Positions 10,314-19,780 of a stretch of 54,747 bases of DNA are shown here, piece after piece; within the stretch, counting starts at the first letter, position 1, and the number at the start of each line of letters is the position of its first letter. This stretch comes from Hyphomonadaceae bacterium (lineage in GTDB: Bacteria; Pseudomonadota; Alphaproteobacteria; Caulobacterales; Hyphomonadaceae). The stretch covers positions 1 to 54,747 of the forward strand of contig JALHLR010000024.1 of assembly GCA_022844475.1 (NCBI GenBank), read 5' to 3'. The position numbers were made by a program, and so were the translations under genes. The notes under the pieces were generated by a model. The model searched no databases, was not told the DNA's origin, and was given only the letters and a program-made list of their open reading frames with translations.

Positions 10314-10625
10314 CGATCGTGCTCCCGGCTGTTTCCCCGTTGGCGAGCCGTAGCGCATGCTTGCTGCAGGAAAAAGACCGTTGTAGCGGGCCCTCGCCAA
10401 ATATCCGGCCCGAAGCTTATCGTCCGGCGTCGATGATAAGGCAGTGAGCGGACACCTGAAGCTCTCGCGAAAGCCGGCGTCTGAAGATCAGCGGGGACTG
10501 CCGGGGGTACGCAACGCGCGTCAATCGATCTCCAGGACGTGCGCTGCTGCTTGGGGCTTTCTTTGACCGGGGTTACAGAACCGAGCACTGTGCATCGCGC
10601 GAGGCGAATCGCGTAATTCGGCTGG
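10314..10625. other. Divergent intergenic region
   Basis: 312 bp between the serine hydrolase (minus) and the hybrid kinase (plus). Both promoters should lie here. I found no convincing paired -35/-10, operator palindrome or coding frame. Confidence 0.4.
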
Positions 10626-12395
10626 ATGTCGATGATGAGGTTCTTGCAGCGACTGATCTGGGATGCGTGCTGGCCCAGCAGTCGTGACGAGGATCCGCTC
10701 ACGGTTGCCACGCGCCGGCTGCTGTCCGCCTTCCTGATCATTTCAGGCCTCGGCCTGCTGGGTGTCTCGGCGGTCTACTATCAGAAGAACTTTTCGAACT
10801 ACCCGCTGCATTCGATTGGCACCCTCGCGCTCGCAGTCGCCTGCCTGCTGCTGCCTTTCTGGACCGCGAGGACAGCCAACCCCAGACGCGCAGCGCTCGT
10901 GATCGTCATCATCTTCCTGGCTTGCATGACCGCGCTTGGGAGCTGGATCGACGGGCTGATTTCGATCAAGGCGCTTGCAATGCTGCCGATGGTGGTCGCC
11001 GTCACGCTTATCTTCGGCTGGCAGGCGGGCCTGATCTCTGCCGTGTTCGCTGGCGGCGTCTTTGTCGCCTGGCATGTCTTCCGCGATAGCATCGGCGGAA
11101 ACCTGTCGATGCCGATGTCGACGTCGGATCTGTCCGCGATGTTGCTGGTCGGGCTGTCGTTCGCGCTCTTGCTGCTTTTCGCCGGCACGTCGATATATCG
11201 ACAGCAACTTCTGAAGATTGTCGGGCTCCTGGCCGATGCGAGGCGTGAGGCAGAACTCGCAAGTCGCGCAAAGAGCGTTCTCCTCGCCAATGTCAGTCAC
11301 GAGTTGCGGAACCCCATGAGCGGGATCACCGGCCTCGCCAGCACGTTGCTCCGAACTCAGCTCGATGCGGAACAACGCAGTTCTGTTGAGCACATTCGGC
11401 AATCGGGCGAGGCATTGGATCGCCTTCTGAATGATCTGCTCGACTACGCCGCCATGCAGTCCGGAAAGCTCGAGATAAGGCAGGAACCTGTCGATCTTGG
11501 CCAGGTCATGGACCATGTGATCTCGCCGTTCTCGGTGAGGGCTGCCGCGAAGGGAATTGAATTTCGCGTTCAAATTGACCCGACCGTCGAAGGCCGATTT
11601 CTTGGCGACTCTGTCCGGCTTGGTCAGGTCATTTCCAACCTGCTCTCTAACGCCGTCAAGTTTACGGTGACCGGCAGCGTCAGCGTGAGCGCCAAGGTCG
11701 AAGCGACTGCGGACAAATCGTCAGCGAGAGTCCTTTGCGTGTCGATAGCCGACACCGGCCCCGGAGTTCCGCTTGAGGCGCAGCAGCGGGTGTTCGAGGC
11801 GTTCGAGCAGGCCGACCCCGCAACGTCGACAGGAGTGGGCGGAGTAGGGCTCGGGCTTTCGATTTGCAGGCAACTGGTCGACCGCATGGGTGGATCGATC
11901 GAACTCAAGTCAGAACCGAATGTCGGAAGCACGATCGCGGTTCGAATACCCATGCTTCCCGCGACAGTCTTTGCGCCGTCATCGTTGCGGGTGGCGACGT
12001 CTGAGCCCGAGACAGGCCTCACGGGCAAGCGGATACTCGTCATCGAGGATAGCGCGGCGCATCAGCAGATTCTGGCTGCAATCCTCAGGGGATTTGGAAT
12101 CGAGGCGACGTTTGCCGATCACGGTGCTGAAGGAATCCGACGCGCAGCCGGCGACGCGTTTGACGCGGCCCTGGTCGACTACAATCTGCCTGACATGGAC
12201 GGCGTTGCAGTCTGTCGCGCCATCGTCGACCAGCGCGCAACGCGCGGGCTGCGCCGCATGCCGATCCTGATTGTGACCTCTGACGGGACCATGGCGCGCA
12301 TGACGGAGGCGAAGCGGGGTGGGGCCGATGGCTTTCTCACAAAGCCTGTCTCTCCAGAAACCCTGTTTCGCCAGCTCGCAAGCGTCCTGGATTAA
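10626..12395 (+). CDS. Membrane hybrid sensor histidine kinase with receiver domain
   Basis: A 589-residue hybrid kinase. Several membrane segments span roughly residues 32-190. The HisKA dimerisation domain has phospho-acceptor His225 in ANVSHELRNP. The HATPase domain has N-box SNLLSNAVKFT near 338-347, G1 DTGPGVP near 376 and G2 GVGLGLS near 407. The C-terminal receiver has phospho-acceptor Asp518 in LVDYNLPDMDG and the Lys of FLTKPVS. There is no large periplasmic or PAS domain, so sensing probably occurs in the membrane bundle. No response regulator or output gene is adjacent; the receiver may pass phosphate to a histidine phosphotransferase. ATG 10626 is one of three close in-frame ATGs (10626, 10632, 10635) with no clear ribosome-binding site. 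Confidence 0.93.
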   Translation: MSMMRFLQRLIWDACWPSSRDEDPLTVATRRLLSAFLIISGLGLLGVSAVYYQKNFSNYPLHSIGTLALAVACLLLPFWTARTANPRRAALVIVIIFLACMTALGSWIDGLISIKALAMLPMVVAVTLIFGWQAGLISAVFAGGVFVAWHVFRDSIGGNLSMPMSTSDLSAMLLVGLSFALLLLFAGTSIYRQQLLKIVGLLADARREAELASRAKSVLLANVSHELRNPMSGITGLASTLLRTQLDAEQRSSVEHIRQSGEALDRLLNDLLDYAAMQSGKLEIRQEPVDLGQVMDHVISPFSVRAAAKGIEFRVQIDPTVEGRFLGDSVRLGQVISNLLSNAVKFTVTGSVSVSAKVEATADKSSARVLCVSIADTGPGVPLEAQQRVFEAFEQADPATSTGVGGVGLGLSICRQLVDRMGGSIELKSEPNVGSTIAVRIPMLPATVFAPSSLRVATSEPETGLTGKRILVIEDSAAHQQILAAILRGFGIEATFADHGAEGIRRAAGDAFDAALVDYNLPDMDGVAVCRAIVDQRATRGLRRMPILIVTSDGTMARMTEAKRGGADGFLTKPVSPETLFRQLASVLD

Positions 12396-12494
12396 CGCCG
12401 CCTGTCGCGGCCTGCGCCGACGGCGTTTGACGGTGGCCGGTTGATCGGCTGATGGCTGGCGTTCAAGCCGAAAATCCCAGGCGCGAAAGACAGC

Positions 12495-12523
12495 TGGACA
12501 GCAAGGACCCAAGCGCCTATATG
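12495..12523 (+). promoter_or_regulatory. Probable sigma-70-type promoter of the rimP-nusA-infB operon
   Basis: TGGACA (12495-12500), 17-bp spacer, TATATG (12518-12523). The extended -10 reads CCTATATG, close to the Caulobacter GCTANAWC. Transcription would begin near 12530, giving a leader of about 110 nt. A second, weaker TTGACG lies at 12427-12432 without a good -10. Confidence 0.6.
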
Positions 12524-12529
12524 CCCCCT

Positions 12530-12641
12530 CGAACCAGTTCTCACATCGAAGCGGCGGCCCCGGGAACTGGGCCGCCGCTTCGCATTTACGGCCCGAATCC
12601 CGACGTGTTTTCAGGCCAAACCCAAAGGAAACGCACCCCTT
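12530..12641 (+). promoter_or_regulatory. Structured rimP 5' leader with alternative hairpins
   Basis: A perfect 14-bp stem is formed by 12547-12560 and 12569-12582 (core GCGGCGGCCC/GGGCCGCCGC) with the 8-nt loop CGGGAACT. CCAGTTC at 12534-12540, at the predicted 5' end of the transcript, can instead pair with GAACTGG at 12564-12570, which takes up loop and right-arm bases of the first stem. The two structures compete, as in attenuators. CATTTACGG follows, not a true U-run. NusA autoregulates this operon in E. coli, so feedback through this leader is plausible but inferred. Confidence 0.55.
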
Positions 12642-13313
12642 ATGCGGGCGCAGAGTGAACTTGAAATCCGGATCCTCGACATGATCGAGCCCGTGGCCGC
12701 CGGCCTCGGCCTCGATATCGTCAGGGTGCGCATGCTCGGCGGACAGCCGCCGACACTGCAGATCATGGCGGAACGCCCCGATGGCACCATGTCGGTGGCG
12801 GCCTGCGCGAAGCTCTCGCGCGCCATTTCGCCCGTGCTCGAGACCGAAGACCCCATTCCGACCGAATATCATCTCGAAGTCTCGAGCCCCGGCATCGACC
12901 GACCGCTGACGCGCGTGGGCGAGTTCGCCAACTGGCTCGGGCACGAGATCAAGGTCGAACTCGGCATGCCCGGCCCTGATGGCCGCAAGCGTTTCCACGG
13001 CTGGATCGTCAGCGAGACCGATGGCGTGGTGGAGCTGAACCTCAAGGATGGCGGCAGCGCCAGCCTGCCGGTCGTCAACATGGCGAAGGCGACCATGGTG
13101 CTCACCGACAAGCTGATCCAGGCCGCGCGCGCCAAGGCGCCGCCACCGGGTGAAGCCGAGGAGGACGACGACGAGGACGAGATCGTCGGTCTCGGCGAAG
13201 AGCTCGAAGAGGACTTCGACGATGTCGAAGTCGAGGACGCGGAAGATTTTGAAGGCGACGAGGATGAGCTCGGCGCCGACGATACCGAACAAGACGACGG
13301 CAAGAGGAACTAG
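12642..13313 (+). CDS. rimP: Ribosome maturation factor RimP with long acidic tail
   Basis: RimP assists assembly of the 30S subunit in the cytosol. The 223-residue chain contains the N-terminal alpha/beta domain (PVAAGLGLDIVRVRMLG) and the signature LEVSSPGIDRPLTR near residues 80-93, followed by the SH3-like domain. Residues from about 167 on form an extremely Glu/Asp-rich tail beyond the usual family length of about 150-180. The start ATG 12642 is preceded by AAAGGAAA. It is the first gene of the operon, 5 nt before nusA. The acidic tail could mimic RNA or buffer basic partners; that is a guess. Confidence 0.96.
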   Translation: MRAQSELEIRILDMIEPVAAGLGLDIVRVRMLGGQPPTLQIMAERPDGTMSVAACAKLSRAISPVLETEDPIPTEYHLEVSSPGIDRPLTRVGEFANWLGHEIKVELGMPGPDGRKRFHGWIVSETDGVVELNLKDGGSASLPVVNMAKATMVLTDKLIQAARAKAPPPGEAEEDDDEDEIVGLGEELEEDFDDVEVEDAEDFEGDEDELGADDTEQDDGKRN

Positions 13314-13318
13314 GAAAA

Positions 13319-15031
13319 ATGGCCACCGGCGCAATTTCAGCAAACAAGCTGGAAATCCTGCAGATCGCCAACGCGGTCGCGGCTGAGAAGAACATCGACA
13401 AGCGCATCGTGCTTGAAGCGATGGAGGAGGCGATCCAGAAAGCCGCCCGCTCGCGCTACGGCCTCGAGCACGACATCCGCGCCGAGATCAATCCGGACTC
13501 GGGCGAGACCCGCCTCTGGCGCGTCCAGACCATCGTCGAAACCGTCGAGAACCCGGTTACGCAGCTGACCCTGGAAGACGCCAAGAAAATGGATTCCGAC
13601 GCCGAAATCGGCAATGAATTCAGGGAAGAGCTGCCGCCCTTCGAATTCGGCCGCGTCGCCGCGCAGACGGCAAAACAAGTCATAACCGGCAAGGTCCGCG
13701 AAGCCGAACGTCACCGCCAGTACAACGACTTCAAGGACCGCGTCGGCGAGATCATCAACGGCACTGTGAAGCGCGTCGAATACGGCCACGTCATCGTCGA
13801 TCTCGGCAAGGCCGAGGGCGTCATCCGCCGCAATGACGGCATCCCGCGCGAGAACTTCAACACCGGCGACCGCGTCCGTTCCTACCTCTACAAGGTCTCC
13901 GCCGAAGCCAAGGGCCCGCAGATCTTCCTGAGCCGCGCCCACCCGTCCTTCATGATCGCGCTGTTCGCGCAGGAAGTGCCGGAGGTCTATGAAGGCGTGA
14001 TCGAGATCAAGGCCTGCGCCCGCGATCCGGGATCGCGCGCCAAGATCGGCGTGTTCAGCCACGACAACTCGATCGATCCCGTCGGCGCCTGCGTCGGCAT
14101 GCGCGGCGCGCGCGTGCAGGCTGTCGTGTCCGAACTCGGCGGCGAAAAGATCGATATCATCCCGTGGTCGGGCGATGACGCCACCTTCATCGTCAACGCG
14201 CTGCAGCCAGCCGAAGTCTCCAAGGTCGTGATCGACGAGGAAGAAGGCCGCGTGGAAGTCGTCGTCGAGGAGAGCCAGTTCCCGCTCGCCATCGGCCGCC
14301 GCGGCCAGAACGTGCGCCTCGCCTCCCAGCTCACCGGCTGGCAGATCGACCTGATGACGGAAACCGCAGATTCGGAACGCCGCCAGCGCGACTTCAAGGA
14401 GCGCACCGACCTGTTCCAGAAAGCCCTCGACGCCGACGAGACGCTGGCCCAGCTGCTCGCATCCGAAGGCTTCGAGACGGTCGAAGAGATCGCCTATGTC
14501 GAGATCGAGCAACTCGCCGCGATCGAAGGCTTCGACGAGGAAGTCGCCAGCGAACTCCAGGAGCGCGCCCGCGAGTATCTCGAGAAGCTGACAGCGGAAC
14601 TCGTCGCCAGGCGCAGGGAACTCGGCGTCACCGATGAAGTCGCCGAGATGGAAGGCGTGACGCCCCAGATGGCGGTGAAATTCGGCGAGAACGACGTCAA
14701 GACGATCGACGATCTTGCCGGCCTCGTGCCCGACGATCTCGTAGGCTGGAAGGAGCCGGGTCCGGACGGCAAGCCGAAATTCGTCGCCGGCCTGCTCGAG
14801 AAGAACGACATGAGCCGCGAGGACGCCGAGCTGTTCATCCTCAAGGCCCGCGTCGTCGCTGGCTGGGTCGAGCCGCAGGCGCTTGAAGACGCGCTCGCCG
14901 CCCGCGCAGCCGCTCTCGACGCCGAAGAAGCCGAACTCGATGCGGCCTCCGACACCACAACCGGCACGGCCCGCAGCCGTGGCGATGAGCTCTTCAACCT
15001 GAAGGGGGCGAATGCCTCAAGCGACCAGTGA
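13319..15031 (+). CDS. nusA: Transcription termination/antitermination factor NusA
   Basis: RNA-polymerase-binding elongation factor of 570 residues. Order: N-terminal polymerase-binding domain (about 1-130), S1 domain (GEIINGTVKRVEYGHVIVDL, about 143-162), KH domains (including VGACVGMRGARVQAVV and LAIGRRGQNVRLASQLTGW), then a C-terminal extension with helix-hairpin-helix-type repeats (LASEGFETVEEIAYV and LAAIEGFDEEVASEL). The start ATG 13319 has AGGAAAA directly upstream, overlapping the rimP stop region. Its 3' end overlaps ylxR by 20 nt. Confidence 0.98.
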   Translation: MATGAISANKLEILQIANAVAAEKNIDKRIVLEAMEEAIQKAARSRYGLEHDIRAEINPDSGETRLWRVQTIVETVENPVTQLTLEDAKKMDSDAEIGNEFREELPPFEFGRVAAQTAKQVITGKVREAERHRQYNDFKDRVGEIINGTVKRVEYGHVIVDLGKAEGVIRRNDGIPRENFNTGDRVRSYLYKVSAEAKGPQIFLSRAHPSFMIALFAQEVPEVYEGVIEIKACARDPGSRAKIGVFSHDNSIDPVGACVGMRGARVQAVVSELGGEKIDIIPWSGDDATFIVNALQPAEVSKVVIDEEEGRVEVVVEESQFPLAIGRRGQNVRLASQLTGWQIDLMTETADSERRQRDFKERTDLFQKALDADETLAQLLASEGFETVEEIAYVEIEQLAAIEGFDEEVASELQERAREYLEKLTAELVARRRELGVTDEVAEMEGVTPQMAVKFGENDVKTIDDLAGLVPDDLVGWKEPGPDGKPKFVAGLLEKNDMSREDAELFILKARVVAGWVEPQALEDALAARAAALDAEEAELDAASDTTTGTARSRGDELFNLKGANASSDQ

Positions 15032-15833
15032 TGGCGAACTGAACGGCGCGCCGGATGCCGTAACCCCCATTCCAGAGGTGGATGGGGGACCGCCCCGCAT
15101 TGGCAAGGCGTCGGGCGACCCCGAGCGTCGCTGCATCGCAACGATGGAGCGGCGCCCGCAGGGCGAGATGATCAGGTTCGTCCTCGGTCCCGACACTCAG
15201 GTCGTCCCCGATATCGCCGCCCGGCTGCCGGGCCGCGGCGCATGGGTGACGGCCTCACGCGATGCGCTGCAGCAAGCCGTGAAACGAGGCGCTTTTGCCC
15301 GTGCATTCAAGGCTCAGGTAAAGACCGGGCCCGACCTTGCCGGCCAGACCGAGGAGCTTCTGGTCAAGGGCATCCTCAACATGATCGGCATGGCCAAGCG
15401 CGCCGGCGACCTCACGCTCGGCTTCGAACAGGTGCGCGAGGCAGTTCGTTCCGCCCGTCCGGCTTGCCTTATGGCTGCTGCGAACGCATCTGAAGACCAG
15501 CGGAACAAGGTGCTGGCCCTGGTCCGTGGGCTCTATGGTCCCCAGCCCGGAGAAGCCCCCAAAGACACGCGTCTTCCACCCGTGATTGCCTGTTTCTCGG
15601 ACGAAGAATTGGGCATGGCCTTGGGGCGTGAGCGTGTGGTACACGCTTGCCTCAAACAGGGCCGCATAGCGCACGCATGGATGGGGGAGCTGGCAAGGCT
15701 TTCCGGCTTCCGGCGTGTCTGGCTGCCGGGCTGGCAGCCTGCGTCCGTACCAAGCACGGGCGCCAGCGGGCAAGACATTGAAGACTCGAAGGCCCAAGAC
15801 TCCGGGGGCGACCCTCCGGACTCCCGGGCGTGA
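15012..15833 (+). CDS. ylxR: YlxR (DUF448) / L7Ae-like RNA-binding fusion protein
   Basis: A 273-residue protein. An N-terminal DUF448/YlxR domain (about residues 38-105) shows the hallmark RRCIATMERRP, IRFVLGPD and LPGRGAWV. It is followed by an L7Ae/L30e-like RNA-binding domain (about 115-200: NMIGMAKRAGDLTLGFEQV). This two-domain form is common in alphaproteobacteria between nusA and infB. YlxR homologues elsewhere have been linked to RNase P and nucleoid or translation regulation; the role here is inferred from position. ATG 15012 lies within the end of nusA with a GGGGG stretch upstream, implying translational coupling. The C-terminal 70 residues are variable. Confidence 0.92.
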   Translation: MPQATSDGELNGAPDAVTPIPEVDGGPPRIGKASGDPERRCIATMERRPQGEMIRFVLGPDTQVVPDIAARLPGRGAWVTASRDALQQAVKRGAFARAFKAQVKTGPDLAGQTEELLVKGILNMIGMAKRAGDLTLGFEQVREAVRSARPACLMAAANASEDQRNKVLALVRGLYGPQPGEAPKDTRLPPVIACFSDEELGMALGRERVVHACLKQGRIAHAWMGELARLSGFRRVWLPGWQPASVPSTGASGQDIEDSKAQDSGGDPPDSRA

Positions 15834-15862
15834 ACCATCTCGATCGCAAACGAAGTGAGTGA

Positions 15863-18739
15863 ATGACTGATACAAAAGACACGGACAACACTGGACGCCG
15901 GCCGCTGACCCTCAAGCGCGCCGACACAGGCACCGTGAAGCAGAGCTTCAGCCACGGCCGCTCCAAGCAGGTCTCCGTCGAGGTCAAGAAGAAGAAGGTC
16001 GTGGTCGCCCCGGGCGCTGCGCCCAAGGTCGCGCGTCCCGCCGCCGCCGCTCCCGCGGCTGAGTCCGAGGCGAAGCCGGCCCCTGCTGCCGCGCCCTCGC
16101 CCGCGCCACAGCCAACGGCAGCGCAGGCGGCCGTCAAGAAATCCAACTTCTCCGAGGCCGAACTCAAGGCCCGCAAGGCCGCGATCGATGCCGCCCGCGC
16201 CGACCAGGATCGCCGCCGCATCGAGCAGGAAGCGATCGAGGAAGCCAATCGCCGCCGCGCGGAAGAAGCGCGCCGCCACGCCGAAGAAGAAAAGCGCCGC
16301 GCCGAGGCCGGGGTACAGCGGCCCGCCGCGACCGATGACGAAGACACCGGCGGCGCTGCCGCTGCCTTCCGTGGCGCCCGTGGCGATCGTCCCGAGCGTG
16401 GCGAGCGCGACGCGCCACGTCGCGACGCGCGCAGCGCCCCGCCGCGTACCGGCGCGAACAGTTTCTCCGGCGACCGTGGAGCCCCGCCGCGGGCCCCCGG
16501 CGGCGCCGTGCGCGTGCGTCCCGATGCCGATCGTCCGCGTGGTCCGGGTGGACCGCGTCCCGGCGGTCCCGGCGGCGCTCGTCCGGGTGGACCAGGCGGC
16601 GCTCCGCGTCCCGGTGGATTTTCAGGCGATCGTCCGCGCGGCCCAGGTGGCCCCGGCGCCCGCGGCCCCGGCGGCGGGCCGCGTCCGCTTGCCCCGCTCG
16701 ATACGGATGATCTGACGCCGCTGAGCGAACTCGGCGGCCGCGTCAAGCGCGTCAAGACCAGCGGCGACGACGCCCCCGGCGGCAGCGAAGTCCGCCCCGC
16801 CCGCAAGGACGAACCGAAGCGCCGTCAGGGCAGGCTGACCGTCTCCGCCGCCCTTGGCGACGATGACGAGAAACAGCGCTCCTACGCCGCCGTCAAACGC
16901 GCCCGCGAACGCGAGCGCGACCGCCGCATGAAAATGGCCGGCGGCGCCGGTGAAAAGGTGTCGCGCGAAGTCGTGCTGCCTGAATCGATCACCGTCGCCG
17001 ATCTCGCCAACCGCATGAGCGAGCGTCAGGCCGACGTCGTGAAGTTCATGATGCAGCAGGGCGAACTCGTCCGTTCGACGGACGTGCTGGATGCGGACAC
17101 CGCCCAGCTCATCGTCGAGGAATTCGGCCACACCGTGAAACGGGTGGCGGAATCCGACGTCGAGATCGGCCTCGAAGGCCATGACGACGTTGACGATCAC
17201 CTCGAAGGCCGTCCGCCTGTCGTCACGGTCATGGGCCATGTCGACCACGGCAAGACGTCGCTGCTCGACGCCCTGCGCCAGACTGACGTCGTCTCGGGTG
17301 AGGCTGGCGGCATCACCCAGCACATCGGCGCCTATCAGGTGCAGCTCAAGACCGGCGAGAAGATCACCTTCCTCGACACGCCCGGTCACGCGGCGTTCTC
17401 GTCCATGCGCGCGCGTGGCGCCAACGCTACCGACATCGTTGTCCTCGTGGTGGCCGCGGATGACGGCGTGATGCCGCAGACGATCGAGGCGATCCAGCAC
17501 GCGAAAGCGGCCAACGCGCCGATCATCGTTGCGGTCAACAAGATCGACAAGCACGACGCCAAGCCGGACAACGTGCTCACCCAGCTCCTGCAATACGACG
17601 TGCAGGTCGAAGCGATGGGCGGCCAGACCCCGGCGGTATTCGTCTCGGCCCTCAAGAAGACCGGCCTCGACGAACTCACGCAGACGATTTCGGCGCTCGC
17701 CGAGATCCTTGAACTCAAGGCCAATCCCGATCGCGACGCCGACGGCGTGGTCATCGAATCCAAGCTCGACAAGGGCAGGGGTCCGGTGGCGACGGTCCTG
17801 GTCAAGCGCGGCACGCTCAAGCGCGGCGACATCATTGTCGCCGGCGGCCAGTGGGGCCGGGTCAAAGCCCTCTCGAACGAGCGCGGCCAGCAGGTCGAAG
17901 ACGCCCGCCCGGCAACGCCAGTCGAGGTCCTCGGCCTCGATGGAGCCCCCGATCCGGGCGATCAGATGGTCGTGGTCGATTCGGAAGCCCGCGCCCGCGA
18001 GATCACGGATTATCGCCTGCGCACCAAGCGCAACAAGACCGGCACGTCGACACGGACAGGCACATCGCTCGACCAGATGCTCGCGCGTCTCAAGGAGGGC
18101 GGCTCGGCATCTACCGGCGGCCTCAAGGAAGCAACCTTCCTCGTCAAGGGCGACGTCCAGGGCTCGGTGGAAGCGATCACGCAATCGCTCGAGAAACTGT
18201 CGACCGAAGAGGTCCGCGCCCGCGTGGTCCTCGGCGCCGTCGGCGGTATTTCGGAAAGCGATGTCCAGCTCGCTATCTCGGCCAACTCGCCGATCATCGC
18301 GTTCAACGTCCGCGCCAACAAGCAGGCGCGCGACCTTGCCGAACGTGAAGGCGTCGAGATCCGGTACTACTCGATCATCTACAACCTGATCGACGACGTG
18401 AAGAACACGCTGTCGGGCATGCTGGCGCCGGAACGTCGCGAGACCTTCCTGGGTTATGCCGAAATCCTGCAGGTCTTCTCGATCTCGAAGGCTGGCAAGG
18501 TCGCCGGCTGCCGCGTCTCGGAAGGCATCGTGCGTCGCGGTTCGGGCGTACGCCTGCTGCGCGACAACGTCGTCATCCACGAAGGCACGCTGTCCACCCT
18601 GAAGCGCTTCAAGGACGAAGTCCTCGAAGTGAAGCAGGGCATGGAATGCGGCATGGCCTTCGCCAACTACCAGGACATTCGCGAAGGCGACCAGATCGAG
18701 TGCTTCCAGGTCGAACTGATCGAGAGACGGCTGGCGTAA
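15863..18739 (+). CDS. infB: Translation initiation factor IF-2
   Basis: GTPase that delivers initiator tRNA to the 30S subunit; 958 residues. The N-terminal part has the IF2-associated motif ([21 protein letters not shown]), a charged helix (about 95-155) and a Gly/Pro/Arg-rich low-complexity linker (about 160-285). After the IF2_N domain comes the G domain: GHVDHGKTS from residue 458, switch DTPGH, and NKID with SALKK. Domains II-IV complete the chain, ending [13 protein letters not shown]. The upstream ribosome-binding site is weak. The usual downstream partner rbfA is absent here and appears about 10 kb later. Confidence 0.99.
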   Translation: MTDTKDTDNTGRRPLTLKRADTGTVKQSFSHGRSKQVSVEVKKKKVVVAPGAAPKVARPAAAAPAAESEAKPAPAAAPSPAPQPTAAQAAVKKSNFSEAELKARKAAIDAARADQDRRRIEQEAIEEANRRRAEEARRHAEEEKRRAEAGVQRPAATDDEDTGGAAAAFRGARGDRPERGERDAPRRDARSAPPRTGANSFSGDRGAPPRAPGGAVRVRPDADRPRGPGGPRPGGPGGARPGGPGGAPRPGGFSGDRPRGPGGPGARGPGGGPRPLAPLDTDDLTPLSELGGRVKRVKTSGDDAPGGSEVRPARKDEPKRRQGRLTVSAALGDDDEKQRSYAAVKRARERERDRRMKMAGGAGEKVSREVVLPESITVADLANRMSERQADVVKFMMQQGELVRSTDVLDADTAQLIVEEFGHTVKRVAESDVEIGLEGHDDVDDHLEGRPPVVTVMGHVDHGKTSLLDALRQTDVVSGEAGGITQHIGAYQVQLKTGEKITFLDTPGHAAFSSMRARGANATDIVVLVVAADDGVMPQTIEAIQHAKAANAPIIVAVNKIDKHDAKPDNVLTQLLQYDVQVEAMGGQTPAVFVSALKKTGLDELTQTISALAEILELKANPDRDADGVVIESKLDKGRGPVATVLVKRGTLKRGDIIVAGGQWGRVKALSNERGQQVEDARPATPVEVLGLDGAPDPGDQMVVVDSEARAREITDYRLRTKRNKTGTSTRTGTSLDQMLARLKEGGSASTGGLKEATFLVKGDVQGSVEAITQSLEKLSTEEVRARVVLGAVGGISESDVQLAISANSPIIAFNVRANKQARDLAEREGVEIRYYSIIYNLIDDVKNTLSGMLAPERRETFLGYAEILQVFSISKAGKVAGCRVSEGIVRRGSGVRLLRDNVVIHEGTLSTLKRFKDEVLEVKQGMECGMAFANYQDIREGDQIECFQVELIERRLA

Positions 18740-18764
18740 GCGGCTGGCTGGCCAGCACGCGCTT

Positions 18765-18791
18765 GAGGGCGGGGGCGGTCAACCCGCCCTC
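18765..18791. other. Hairpin between convergent infB and sterol-desaturase-like genes
   Basis: GAGGGCGGG (18765-18773) pairs perfectly with CCCGCCCTC (18783-18791) across a 9-nt loop. Its right arm lies inside the 3' end of the minus-strand gene. No T-run follows on either strand, so it may act as a pause, a 3'-end stabiliser or a weak bidirectional terminator. Confidence 0.45.
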
Positions 18792-19687
18792 GGCTTGCCG
18801 AACATGACCGCCATTGCCTGCCGCAATGACCTGGCTTGCCACAGCGCCGTGAGCATTTTTCCGAGTGAGGAGAAGTGCACCGCAACCGGGTTCCGGCTGT
18901 CGAGCTGCTCGACCAGTCCGTACTCGACCTTCTCGGTCTCCGCAGCATAGGTCCCGAACATGCGGTCCCACACCATCAGGACGCCGCCGTAATTCCTGTC
19001 GATGTAGATCGGGTTGCGCCCGTGATGCACGCGATGGTTTGACGGCGTGTTGAGCCAGGGATCGAGCAGGGGCAGCTTGCCGACCAGCTCGGTGTGAATC
19101 CACTGCTGCCAGGCCAGAACCAGCCCGAGGCAGGCAAACACGAGGACGGGATGAAAGCCTGCGAGGACAAGCGGCAGATAGACGAGCGGGGCGAAGAAGA
19201 AATCGACGAAGCTTATGCGCAAGGCTATCGTCTGGTCGTAGTGGTCGGCTGAATGATGCACCGAATGGTAAAGCGACCACAGGGCGTTCACCTCATGAGC
19301 CAGCCGGTGCTCGCAGTAGTAGAAGAAGTCCACGAGCAGGAAGCAGAGCAATGCGCTCGCCCAGGTCGTGGCGATCGGCCATGGCGCCAACGCAGCAGCG
19401 GCGAAGAACAGCGCGGCAAGCAACGCGCCGAGCGCGATGTCAGCCACCGTTGCCGGCAACAGGCAGAACGCGCTTGTCACCATGCCGGCGATACGCGTTC
19501 GCGTAAGCCGGCGCGCGCGGTGCAGTCGCCAGACCTCAAGGATCAGGATCGGCGCGCCGATCAGAAGGAGCAGGCCTGCAAGGCCTCCAAGGATCGGCAG
19601 CAGATCCGGGGGCGCGCCCTCGATGATGGAAGCGCCGAAGTCGTAAAGGCTGAGGCTGGCGTCTTCTGGCGGCATGATGCAGGACAT
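18779..19687 (-). CDS. Sterol desaturase / fatty acid hydroxylase family membrane protein
   Basis: A 302-residue multi-span membrane di-iron enzyme. The histidine clusters are those of the family: HRLAH, HSVHHSADH, and NHRVHHGRN, with hydrophobic segments between (for example LLPILGGLAGLLLLIGAPIL near the N terminus). Members hydroxylate or desaturate sterols, fatty acids, carotenoids or alkyl ethers; the substrate is unknown. Two starts are possible: ATG 19687 or ATG 19675; an AGGGA stretch upstream suits 19675 slightly better. It is divergent from a TetR regulator 93 bp away, which probably controls it. Confidence 0.9.
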   Translation of the reverse strand: MSCIMPPEDASLSLYDFGASIIEGAPPDLLPILGGLAGLLLLIGAPILILEVWRLHRARRLTRTRIAGMVTSAFCLLPATVADIALGALLAALFFAAAALAPWPIATTWASALLCFLLVDFFYYCEHRLAHEVNALWSLYHSVHHSADHYDQTIALRISFVDFFFAPLVYLPLVLAGFHPVLVFACLGLVLAWQQWIHTELVGKLPLLDPWLNTPSNHRVHHGRNPIYIDRNYGGVLMVWDRMFGTYAAETEKVEYGLVEQLDSRNPVAVHFSSLGKMLTALWQARSLRQAMAVMFGKPRAG

Positions 19688-19698
19688 CCCTATTACGA

Positions 19699-19713
19699 GA
19701 ACGAGCGTTCGCT
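19699..19713. promoter_or_regulatory. Possible TetR-family operator
   Basis: Two overlapping short inverted repeats, GAACGAGCGTTC (19699-19710) and AGCGTTCGCT (19704-19713), lie in the 93-bp divergent gap between the sterol-desaturase-like gene and tetR. They are short enough to occur by chance; the position suggests the regulator's site. Confidence 0.3.
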
Positions 19714-19780
19714 TTTATATTGACGATGCGTCCGCCTCCGTCAAGGGCGGCCATCCGGGTAGTGAAGAAGAGGACAGGCG

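Noticed and set aside
8823..10436. 537-residue plus-strand frame opposite the serine hydrolase
   Set aside because: Arg/His-rich shadow; crosses the terminator at 8932-8956 and the real start of the hydrolase.
12452..12658. 68-residue frame in the rimP leader
   Set aside because: It begins before the predicted promoter -10, overlaps the rimP start and has no ribosome-binding site; the region is better explained as an RNA leader.
16500..16690. Repeated CGTCCxGGTGG-like units in infB
   Set aside because: They encode the Gly/Pro/Arg-rich IF-2 linker; not a CRISPR, as units are short, irregular and in frame.
16622..18580. 652-residue minus-strand frame antisense to infB
   Set aside because: Shadow frame caused by third-position GC; no ribosome-binding site or motif, while infB is unmistakable.
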